Positions 41,332 through 48,280 of a DNA stretch of 64,000 nucleotides are shown piece after piece. This stretch comes from Acetobacteraceae bacterium H6797 (lineage in GTDB: Bacteria > Pseudomonadota > Alphaproteobacteria > Acetobacterales > Acetobacteraceae). The notes under the pieces were generated by a model. The model ran no database searches. It was not told the origin of the DNA and saw only the letters and a list, made by a program, of their open reading frames with translations. Numbering within the stretch: the stretch's first letter is position 1; each line of letters begins with the position of its first letter. The position numbers and the translations under genes were made by a program. Location of the stretch: the NCBI GenBank assembly GCA_015223225.1, contig JADFCQ010000001.1, positions 1,386,739 through 1,450,738 on the forward strand. Direction: 5' to 3'.

Positions 41332-42407
41332 TGAACGACACGCCCGAGCCCGACGCCGCCATGACGCCGCCGCGCCGCCGCCTCGACCCTGCGATCCTGC
41401 CCATCCTGGTCGGTGCCGGGGTTCTCGCCCTGGCGCTGGTCTTCTTCTTCACCCGGCCGCCCATGCCGCCGCCGGAGGATCGTTTCGACGCCGCCGGGCT
41501 GAGCAATCGCGTCGCCGCGCTGGAAGAGGCGCAGCGCGCCCTGCCGCCCCGTATCGCGGCCCTCGAATCCCGCCCGACCGGCGACACCGCCGGGGTGAAT
41601 GCCGGCATGAGCCGCCTCGGCGAGCGCATCGCCGCCCTCGAGAGCGCGGCCACCGAGCGCCAGGCCGCCGTGGACCGCCGCCTCGCCGCCGCCGAGGCCG
41701 CGACGGGCCGCATCGACCGGCTGACGGAGCGCCAGGCCACGATCGACGCCAAGCTCGACAGCGCGAGCCAGGACCAGGAGCGCCGCCTCTCCGCCGCCGA
41801 GGGCCAGATCGCCCAGCGCCTCACGGCCGCCGAGGCCCAGGCCACCCAGCGCGTCGCCGCCCTGGAGCAGAACCTGACCACCCGCCTCGCCGCCATCGAG
41901 GCGCGCGAGCAGCGCCTGGCCGCCGCCGAGACGCGGCTCAACCGCGTCACCGCCGCCCTGGCGGTGGAATCGGCGCTCGACTCGGGCCGCCCGCTGGGCC
42001 AGGCCCTGGCGCCGCTGGGCACCAATGCCCCGGCCGCGCTCACCCGCTTCAATAGTGAGGCCCCGCCGACCGAGGCCAATCTGCGCCTCTCCTTCGAGGA
42101 TGCCGCCCGCGCGGCCCGCGCGGCAATGGAGCCCGGCACCGGCCAGAGCGTGCTCGAATCCGCCGCCTCCCGCCTGCAGGGCCTCGTCACCATCCGCCGT
42201 GGCGATCAGGTGGTGATGGGTGATGCCGCCGGCGCCGCGCTCGAGCGCGCCCGCCGCGCTCTGGAGGCTGGCGACCTGCCCGCGACCCTCGGTTATCTCG
42301 ACACCCTGCCCGATCCGGCCAAGGCCGCGATGCAGGGCTGGATGGACCGCGCCCGCGCCCTGGTCGATGCCCGGGTCGCGCTGCGCGGCCTGACCGTGGG
42401 GGGCTGA
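41328..42407 (+). CDS. mitofilin/HemX-like membrane protein
   Basis: A 359-residue protein. A cytosolic Pro/Arg-rich N-terminus (about 20 residues) leads to one transmembrane helix (ILPILVGAGVLALALVFFF). A long coiled coil with heptad Ala/Leu spacing covers about residues 50-210. The C-terminal helical domain includes ALERARRALEAGDLPATLGY, similar to COG4223 (bacterial mitofilin relatives). These proteins organise the intracytoplasmic membrane or scaffold haem enzymes in alphaproteobacteria; location between hemD and hemY supports the latter. Confidence 0.85.
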   Translation: MMNDTPEPDAAMTPPRRRLDPAILPILVGAGVLALALVFFFTRPPMPPPEDRFDAAGLSNRVAALEEAQRALPPRIAALESRPTGDTAGVNAGMSRLGERIAALESAATERQAAVDRRLAAAEAATGRIDRLTERQATIDAKLDSASQDQERRLSAAEGQIAQRLTAAEAQATQRVAALEQNLTTRLAAIEAREQRLAAAETRLNRVTAALAVESALDSGRPLGQALAPLGTNAPAALTRFNSEAPPTEANLRLSFEDAARAARAAMEPGTGQSVLESAASRLQGLVTIRRGDQVVMGDAAGAALERARRALEAGDLPATLGYLDTLPDPAKAAMQGWMDRARALVDARVALRGLTVGG

Positions 42408-42411
42408 GACG

Positions 42412-43665
42412 ATGCGCCGCGCCCTCTGGGTCCTGATCGTCGCCGTCCTCGTCGTCGCCGCCAGCTGGCAGCTCTTCCAGATGGGCGGCACCGTGGAGGT
42501 GCGCGTCGGCGAGCTCTTCATCGGCGTCAGCCTGCCCATCCTGCTGGTGGCGCTGGTGGTGCTCTTCGCGCTGCTGCACGGCATCCTGCTCGGCCTGCGC
42601 TGGGTCGGCGCCTGGCCCGGCCGCTTCCGCGCCCGGCGCGAGGCCTCCCGCCGCCATGATGGCGACCTGGCCGTGACCCGCGCCCTGCTGGCCCTGGCTG
42701 CCGGCCGGGGCGAGGCGGCCCGCACCGAGGCCCGCCGCGCCCGCAACAAGCTGGGGGATACGCCGCAGACCCTGCTGCTGGCCGCCGAGGCCGACCGGCT
42801 CGCCGGGCGCGACCATGACGCGACCGAGACCTTCCGCCTCCTCGCCGCGCGCGAGGACGCCCGCTTCCTCGGCCTGCGCGGCCTGCTGCGCGAGTCGATC
42901 CGCCAGGAGAAGTGGGAGGAGGCCGCAATCCTCGCCCGCCAGGCGGAGGAGGAGCAGCCGCAGGCGAGCTGGGTCCGCACCGAGCGCGCCAGCCTCGCGC
43001 TGCGCACCCATGACTGGTCCGAGGCCCTGGCGCTCGGCGCCCCCGAGGCGCCCGAAGCCCAACTCGCCATGGCCGCCGCGGCGCAGGAGACCGACGACAA
43101 CCGCATCACCGCGCTCGAGAAGCGCGCCCTGGCGGCCGATCCGGGCTTCACCCCCGCTGCCCTGGCCCATGCCCGCCGCTTCCTGCGCGAGGGCTCGCCC
43201 CGCCGGGCGCGGTCGGTGCTGGAAAAGGCCTGGGAGGTGAACCCGCATCCCGATATCGCGGCCTTCTACCTCACGCCCGAAGTCTCGGAGACGAAGGACG
43301 CGCTGGGCCGCGCCAAGGCCGCCGAGCACCTCGTCCATAAGCGGCGCGACCATCCGGAAAGCCGCCTCGTGCTCGCCCGGGCCGATATCGAGGCCGCGCT
43401 GACCGGCCGCGCCCGCGCCGAGCTGGATGCGCTCATCGCCTCGGGCAGCGCCGATCGCCGCGCCTGGATGCTGCGCGCCGAGCTGGAGCATCTGGAGCAA
43501 GGGGAAAGCCCCGAAGGCCGCGCCGCCGAGGCCCGCTGCCTCCGCGAGGCCGCCAATGCGGCGCCCGAGCCCCGTTGGCGCTGCGCCAGCTGCGGCACGG
43601 AACATGAAAGCTGGAAGCCCGTCTGCACCAGCTGTGGGACGGTGGGGCGCATCGCCTGGGGGTGA
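42412..43665 (+). CDS. HemY-like TPR membrane protein with C-terminal zinc ribbon
   Basis: A 417-residue protein. Two transmembrane helices are at residues 4-22 and 38-58 (PILLVALVVLFALLHG). TPR-like repeats follow (HDGDLAVTRALLALAAGRGE, RRARSVLEKAWEVNPHPD). The C-terminus bears RWRCASCGTEHESWKP followed by VCTSCGTVGRIAW, two CxxC knuckles resembling a rubredoxin-type zinc ribbon. HemY (COG3898) is associated with haem synthesis operons but its job is uncertain. It starts four bases after the mitofilin-like gene. Confidence 0.88.
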   Translation: MRRALWVLIVAVLVVAASWQLFQMGGTVEVRVGELFIGVSLPILLVALVVLFALLHGILLGLRWVGAWPGRFRARREASRRHDGDLAVTRALLALAAGRGEAARTEARRARNKLGDTPQTLLLAAEADRLAGRDHDATETFRLLAAREDARFLGLRGLLRESIRQEKWEEAAILARQAEEEQPQASWVRTERASLALRTHDWSEALALGAPEAPEAQLAMAAAAQETDDNRITALEKRALAADPGFTPAALAHARRFLREGSPRRARSVLEKAWEVNPHPDIAAFYLTPEVSETKDALGRAKAAEHLVHKRRDHPESRLVLARADIEAALTGRARAELDALIASGSADRRAWMLRAELEHLEQGESPEGRAAEARCLREAANAAPEPRWRCASCGTEHESWKPVCTSCGTVGRIAWG

Positions 43666-43670
43666 TGCCA

Positions 43671-43782
43671 GACCGGATCGCTGAAGGGCGTATGCCCGGA
43701 GGCGTGAATCCGGTCTGAAGAAATATCCCGGATCGCTGAAGGACGTATGCCCGGAGGTGTGAATCCGGTCTGAAAAAATATC
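43671..43782 (+). repeat. tandem duplication of a 55-bp palindromic unit
   Basis: Unit one is 43673-43727 and unit two is 43728-43782, with only three differences. Inside each, GACCGGAT/ATCCGGTC outer arms (43671-43678 and 43708-43715 in the first) enclose an inner GGGC/GCCC pair, so each unit can fold as a nested hairpin. The array directly abuts a terminator-like palindrome. It is likely a local duplication of a dispersed intergenic element. Confidence 0.7.
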
Positions 43783-43820
43783 CGGGGGAAGGAATTCCCC
43801 CGGGCCCCCATCTTCTTTTT
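43782..43820 (+). terminator. palindrome plus T-run element after hemY
   Basis: A perfect 9-bp stem CCGGGGGAA and TTCCCCCGG with loop GGAA is followed by GCCCCCATCTTCTTTTT. The whole 39-base block matches the reverse complement of 1012-1048, so this is the third copy of that element. Placed after hemY and before the convergent hydroxyacid dehydrogenase, it probably terminates the hemD-hemY transcript. Confidence 0.65.
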
Positions 43821-43866
43821 GGGGACTAAAAAGACGGGCGGGCCGGAAGGCTCGCCCCTTCTTGAT

Positions 43867-44853
43867 TCAGTAGTTCAGGCGCAGGGCTTCGGGGTTGATG
43901 ATCGCGTCGCGATCCAGCCTGCCCTCGAAGAAGTCCAACACGTTCTTCGCGGAATTCACGGCCATGCGCTGAAGGCCCTGCGCGGTGCTGGCGGCCACAT
44001 GCGGCGTCATCACCACATTGGGCAGGCTCAGCAGCGGGATGGGAGTGAGCATCGGCTCCTCCTGCACCACGTCGAGCCCCGCTCCGGCGATATGGCCGCT
44101 TTTCAGCGCGGCTTCGAGATCGGCCTCCACCACCAGCGTGCCCCGCGCGGCATTGATGAGCAGGGCGCCCTGCTTCATCCCGGCGAGGAAGGCCTTGTCG
44201 ACCATGTTCCGCGTCTCGGCATTCGACGGCAGATGCAGCGTCACGATATCCGCCGCCTCCAGCCCTTCGCCCAGCGTCACCGGCTCGCAGCCCAGGCCGC
44301 GAATGGTGTTGCGCGGCACATGCGGGTCGGTGACCAGCACCTTCATCCCGAAAGCCTGGCACAGCTTCGACACGCGCGTGCCGATGCGGCCGAAGCCCAC
44401 GATCAGCACCGTCTTCCCGCCCAGGTCGAAACTCGCGGCCTGCGACGGCACGCGCCATTCGCCCTTCCGCACGCCGGCATTGAAGGGGACGACCTGCCGC
44501 GCCAGGGTGAGCATCAGCATCATCGTATGCTCGGCCACCGAGGAAGCATTGGCCTCCGGCGTCACGGCCAGCAGCACCCCGCGCGCGGTGAGCGCGGGCA
44601 CGTCGATATTGTCGTAGCCCACGCCATGGCGGCAGACGAAGCGCAGCTTCGGCGCGCGGTCGAGGAAGGCCTGGTCGATGACCGTGCCGCGCACGATCAT
44701 CGCTTCCGCCTCCGCGACCAGCCCCGGCAGGCTCTCGGGCGTCACCGCGCCGGGGGCATGCAGCACCACGCCCGGCGCTTCGGCCAGCATGGCGAGGCCA
44801 TCGACATGGATCGGGTCGGGCACCAGAACCTGGCGCGGCATGGTCTTCTCCAT
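43867..44853 (-). CDS. D-isomer-specific 2-hydroxyacid dehydrogenase
   Basis: A 328-residue NAD-dependent enzyme of the phosphoglycerate/hydroxypyruvate dehydrogenase family. The substrate Arg region is LRFVCRHGVGYDNIDV; the Rossmann motif is VLIVGFGRIGTRVSKLCQAF; the active His is in NVVMTPHVAASTAQG with Glu in VVQEEPM. It interconverts 2-oxo and D-2-hydroxy acids in the cytosol. ATG 44853 shares one base with the stop of the upstream Bug gene. The pair suggests uptake followed by oxidation of a hydroxy acid, under the divergent LysR gene. Confidence 0.92.
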   Translation of the reverse strand: MEKTMPRQVLVPDPIHVDGLAMLAEAPGVVLHAPGAVTPESLPGLVAEAEAMIVRGTVIDQAFLDRAPKLRFVCRHGVGYDNIDVPALTARGVLLAVTPEANASSVAEHTMMLMLTLARQVVPFNAGVRKGEWRVPSQAASFDLGGKTVLIVGFGRIGTRVSKLCQAFGMKVLVTDPHVPRNTIRGLGCEPVTLGEGLEAADIVTLHLPSNAETRNMVDKAFLAGMKQGALLINAARGTLVVEADLEAALKSGHIAGAGLDVVQEEPMLTPIPLLSLPNVVMTPHVAASTAQGLQRMAVNSAKNVLDFFEGRLDRDAIINPEALRLNY

Positions 44854-45833
44854 CACTTGCTCGTCCAGGGGCGGCGCTGGAACAGGTCGTCCACCCGCTT
44901 GCCCTCCACCAGCACGCTGTCGCGATAGGCGCTGCCATAGAGCGGCTTCAGCGGCAGGAAGAGGCGCTTGGCCTCCTCCAGGAAGCCCTTGTCCTCCATC
45001 ATCGCGCGGAAGGCCGCAACCAGCGTCGCCGCCACATTCTCCGGCAGGTCGGGCGGGCCGACGAAGCCGCGGGCGGAGCCGCCGATCACGTCGAACCCCT
45101 GCTCCTTGAAGGTCGGCACCTCCGGCAGGGCCTCCCAGCGCGCCTCGCCCGCGCCGCCGAGGCAGCGCGTCTGCCCCTCCTTGTAGAGCGCGATGCCCTC
45201 GGAAAGATTGTAGCTGGCGACTTGGATCTGCCCGCCCAGCAGGTCGCGGATGGAAAGCGCCGTGCCGTTATAGGGCACGTTCAACGCGCGCACCCCGGCG
45301 GCCTCCTCGAAGGCGAGCAGCAGCTGATGGTCATCCGAGCCGATGCCCGCCGCGCAGCCGACCGAGACCGTTTCCGGCGCCTTCTTCATCGCGGCGACGA
45401 GGTCCGCCATGGTCTTGAAGGGCGAATCCTTCTTCACCCAGAAGCCGCCCGGATCATCGACCATCTGGGCGAGATAGGAGAATTTATCGATCTTCCAGCG
45501 CACCGGCCGGTCATGCGGCAGGGAGCTGAAGGCGAGGGTCGCGACGGCGCCGAGCGTGTAGCCGTCGGGCCGCGCGGTGAAGACCTGCTCGCTGCCCGTC
45601 TGGCCCCCGGCGCCGACCTTGTTGGTCACCACGATATTCGCGCCCGGCAGGAAGTTGGGCAGATACTTGCCCGCGAGCCGCGCCATGATGTCGATCCCGC
45701 CGCCGGGCGGATAGGGCACGATCACCTCGATCGGGCGCTCGGGCTTCCAGGCTCCCTGGGCTTGGGCGGGGCGGATGGCGGTCAGCGCGGGGCTGGCCAG
45801 GAGCGCGGCCGACAGGGCGCGTCTGGTGATCAT
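44853..45833 (-). CDS. Bug/TctC-family substrate-binding protein
   Basis: A 326-residue periplasmic protein. A leader with ITRRALSAALLAS ends near AQAQG; then WKPERPIEVIVPYPPGGGID, VVTNKVGAGGQTG, and ALNVPYNGTALSIRDLLGGQ are Bug (PF03401) motifs. It binds small organic acids for tripartite or two-component uptake. ATG 45833 is chosen as it begins the signal peptide; a longer frame lacks one. It is divergent from the LysR gene across a gap with a TTATC/GATAA dyad and co-transcribed with a D-2-hydroxyacid dehydrogenase. Confidence 0.92.
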   Translation of the reverse strand: MITRRALSAALLASPALTAIRPAQAQGAWKPERPIEVIVPYPPGGGIDIMARLAGKYLPNFLPGANIVVTNKVGAGGQTGSEQVFTARPDGYTLGAVATLAFSSLPHDRPVRWKIDKFSYLAQMVDDPGGFWVKKDSPFKTMADLVAAMKKAPETVSVGCAAGIGSDDHQLLLAFEEAAGVRALNVPYNGTALSIRDLLGGQIQVASYNLSEGIALYKEGQTRCLGGAGEARWEALPEVPTFKEQGFDVIGGSARGFVGPPDLPENVAATLVAAFRAMMEDKGFLEEAKRLFLPLKPLYGSAYRDSVLVEGKRVDDLFQRRPWTSK

Positions 45834-45915
45834 TCTCGGTTCCTCCGGCGGGCGCTCTGGCGCTCTCATCGTCACGGCGAGACTAGCCCGTTCCGGGGAG
45901 AGGAAAATTGATATA

Positions 45916-45934
45916 TTATCATCGGGAACGATAA
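45916..45934. promoter_or_regulatory. LysR-type operator candidate
   Basis: A perfect dyad TTATC-N9-GATAA lies 39 bp before the LysR start in the divergent gap with the Bug gene, and contains the T-N11-A arrangement that LysR-type regulators recognise. The surrounding ATATATTATC stretch is the most AT-rich part of the gap and likely overlaps one of the promoters. Confidence 0.65.
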
Positions 45935-45973
45935 CTTTTCCTCATGTAACCTTCCGCAGCGGGGGGCTGACCC

Positions 45974-46870
45974 ATGGTGACGCTCCGCCAGATCGAGGCT
46001 TTCCAGGCGATTTGCGAAACGGGCAGCTTCGCCGCCGCCGCCCGGCGCCTGGGCGCGACGCAGCCCGCCATCTCCAAGCGCATCGGCGAGCTGGAGGCCG
46101 AGTTAGGCGCGCCGCTTTTCGAGCGCGGCCAGCGCCAGGTGCGGCCCACGCTGCGGGGCCATGCGCTCCGCCCCTTCGCCGAGACCATGCTCACCACGCG
46201 CGAGCGGCTGCTCCATGCCCTGGCCGAGCCCGGCGATTATGCCGGCACCATCCGCATCGGCGTGACGGAACTGACGGCGCTCACCTTCCTGCCCGAATGG
46301 ATCGCGGCTCTCCGTGCCGCCTTGCCGCGCGCGCGGGTGGTGCCGGAGGTGAAGCTGGCCCAGGCGCTGATCCCCGAATTGCGCCAGGGGGTGATCGAAC
46401 TGGCCGTGATGCCCGGCCCGCCGCCGGCGGGGCTCGTCGCCCGCAGCCTCGGCCCGGTGGAAATGGCCTGGATGTGCAGCCCGACCGCCATCGACTGCCC
46501 CGATGCCATGCCCGCCGCCCGACTGAGCGACTACCCCATCCTGGCCCAGACCGAGCGCAGCGGGTTGCAGGCGGCGGCGAATGACTGGCTGGAGGCCAAT
46601 GGCGCCACGGCCGAGCTTGTGCTCTCCAGCAACAGCCTCTCCGCGCTCTGCGGCCTGACCATCGCGGGGCTGGGCGTGGCCCTGCTGCCCCGCGCCTGTT
46701 TCCAGCATCAGGTGCGGGCCGGGCGGCTGAAGGAGATCGTCACCGACCCGCCCATGCCGCCGCTCGAATATTTCGTCGTGCATGGCAAGCAGGGTGCGCA
46801 TCCCCTGGGCAGGCTGGTGGCCGATCTGGCCATCGCCACCGCGCGTTTCGACACTTCGCCCAATGTGTGA
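45974..46870 (+). CDS. LysR-family transcriptional regulator
   Basis: A 298-residue regulator. HTH: LRQIEAFQAICETGSFAAAARRLGATQPAISKRIGELEAELG. The effector domain includes GTIRIGVTELTALTFLPEWI and a C-terminal VVHGKQGAHPLGRLVAD. It is divergent from the Bug/hydroxyacid dehydrogenase pair with a clear TTATC-N9-GATAA operator between, so it probably activates that pair in response to a carboxylic acid. ATG 45974 is the natural start, five codons before the HTH helix. Confidence 0.93.
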   Translation: MVTLRQIEAFQAICETGSFAAAARRLGATQPAISKRIGELEAELGAPLFERGQRQVRPTLRGHALRPFAETMLTTRERLLHALAEPGDYAGTIRIGVTELTALTFLPEWIAALRAALPRARVVPEVKLAQALIPELRQGVIELAVMPGPPPAGLVARSLGPVEMAWMCSPTAIDCPDAMPAARLSDYPILAQTERSGLQAAANDWLEANGATAELVLSSNSLSALCGLTIAGLGVALLPRACFQHQVRAGRLKEIVTDPPMPPLEYFVVHGKQGAHPLGRLVADLAIATARFDTSPNV

Positions 46871-46953
46871 TCCCGCACCGCAATCGTGATTGTTGCGTTT
46901 TGGCGTCGCGATGGCGTCTCCTGATCTCCGCACCCGTGATGGGAGAGGTCTGG

Positions 46954-47691
46954 ATGATAGCGCGTCGTTCCCTCCTGACCGCGACGGCAGCCCTGGGCGC
47001 TGCCACCGTGACCACGATGAGCCGCCCGGCCCGCGCCGATGGCCCACCGGTCGATCTGCTGCTCGTCCTCGCCGTCGATGTCTCCCGCTCGGTGGATGAG
47101 GACGAGGCCCGGCTGCAACGCGAGGGCTATCGCGAAGCGGTGTCGGACCCGAAAGTGGTCGAGGCCATCCGCGCGGGGATGATCGGGGCGACGGCCATCG
47201 CCTATGTCGAATGGGCGGGCATCGAGTACCAGCGCACCGTCCTGCCCTGGACGCGCATCGCGAGCCAGGCCGATGCCAATCAATGGGCGGCGGAACTGGC
47301 GGCCGCGCCGCGAGCGAGCCTGTCCTGGACGTCGATTTCCGGCGCCATCCGCCACAGCCGCCAGCTCATCGCGGAAGCGCCTTTCGAGGCGACGCGGAAG
47401 GTGATCGATGTCTCGGGCGATGGCGTCAACAATTCCGGCCCGCCCGCCGAGCAGGAGCGTGACCTGGCGGTGGCCGAGGGCATCACCATCAACGGCCTGC
47501 CCATCGTGAACGACCGCCCGACCTTCGGCCGCATGCCGCCCATCCCGCTCGATGACTACTACCGGGATTTCGTGATCGGCGGGCAGGGCGCCTTCATGAT
47601 CGTGGCGCAGGATTTCGAGAGTTTCGGCGTGGCCGTGCGGCGCAAGCTCATCCGCGAGATCGCGGGGCTGGATGGGCCGATGAGGGGATGA
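46954..47691 (+). CDS. exported DUF1194 (von Willebrand A-like) protein
   Basis: A 245-residue protein. The leader IARRSLLTATAALGAATV is Tat-like and ends about residue 29. The mature start VDLLLVLAVDVSRSVDEDEA carries a DxSxS metal (MIDAS-like) motif as in von Willebrand A domains, and KVIDVSGDGVNNSG is the second metal-ligand loop. Function is unknown; periplasmic binding or adhesion scaffolds are typical. GGGAGAGG precedes ATG 46954, which decides it over upstream alternatives. Confidence 0.87.
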   Translation: MIARRSLLTATAALGAATVTTMSRPARADGPPVDLLLVLAVDVSRSVDEDEARLQREGYREAVSDPKVVEAIRAGMIGATAIAYVEWAGIEYQRTVLPWTRIASQADANQWAAELAAAPRASLSWTSISGAIRHSRQLIAEAPFEATRKVIDVSGDGVNNSGPPAEQERDLAVAEGITINGLPIVNDRPTFGRMPPIPLDDYYRDFVIGGQGAFMIVAQDFESFGVAVRRKLIREIAGLDGPMRG

Positions 47692-47740
47692 TGAGCTGGG
47701 GCTGAGGAATTCCTCAGCCCCGCTCTGGAAGGTTGCGGGT

Positions 47741-48244
47741 TCAGGCCGCGCTGGGTTTGCGCAGCCGGCGGATGATGGCGATGATGGGCGTGATGGTGAG
47801 GGCGAGCAGAATGCCGCCCACGACCAGCAGGGTGATGGTGCGGTTCCAGAGCTTGTCGAGCGCCATGTCGGTGGTCGACAGTTCCGGATGCGCCGGGTCG
47901 GCCATGATCTCGACGCTGTAATCGCCGGTATGCATGTCGACGAAGACGTAGTTGACGTCATGCGTCACCACGCCCGTCTTCGTCCGCACCGCGAGCGTCG
48001 CGTCGCAGATGTTGAAGACCAGCTTCGTGCTGCATGACCCGCTCATGACCCGGCTTTCCGCGACGGGCTGGGCCGTGTCGCGGATTTGCCAGTCATTGAT
48101 CAGGTTGGGCAGGGTGAAGATGCAGGCGGCGACGAGCACCGCGCCGAACATCACCGTGCCGAGCAGGCTGAGCAGCGTCTGCCGCCAGCTCTGTTCCTGA
48201 GGCGGGAGCTTCAGGGAGGGGGTGGGTTGCGCTTGCGTTTCCAT
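47741..48244 (-). CDS. small membrane protein of unknown function
   Basis: A 167-residue protein with two helices: LLSLLGTVMFGAVLVAACIF near residue 25 and TLLVVGGILLALTITPIIA near residue 140. The part between (about 90 residues) should be periplasmic and has two Cys (SGSCSTKLVFNICDAT), which could form a disulfide. No family recognised. It lies 36 bp downstream of the M48 protease gene on the same strand, so it is probably a partner, such as a substrate or modulator. Confidence 0.75.
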   Translation of the reverse strand: METQAQPTPSLKLPPQEQSWRQTLLSLLGTVMFGAVLVAACIFTLPNLINDWQIRDTAQPVAESRVMSGSCSTKLVFNICDATLAVRTKTGVVTHDVNYVFVDMHTGDYSVEIMADPAHPELSTTDMALDKLWNRTITLLVVGGILLALTITPIIAIIRRLRKPSAA

Positions 48245-48280
48245 AATCGCCTTCTACGAGCGGTGCAGGCGGGAAAACAT

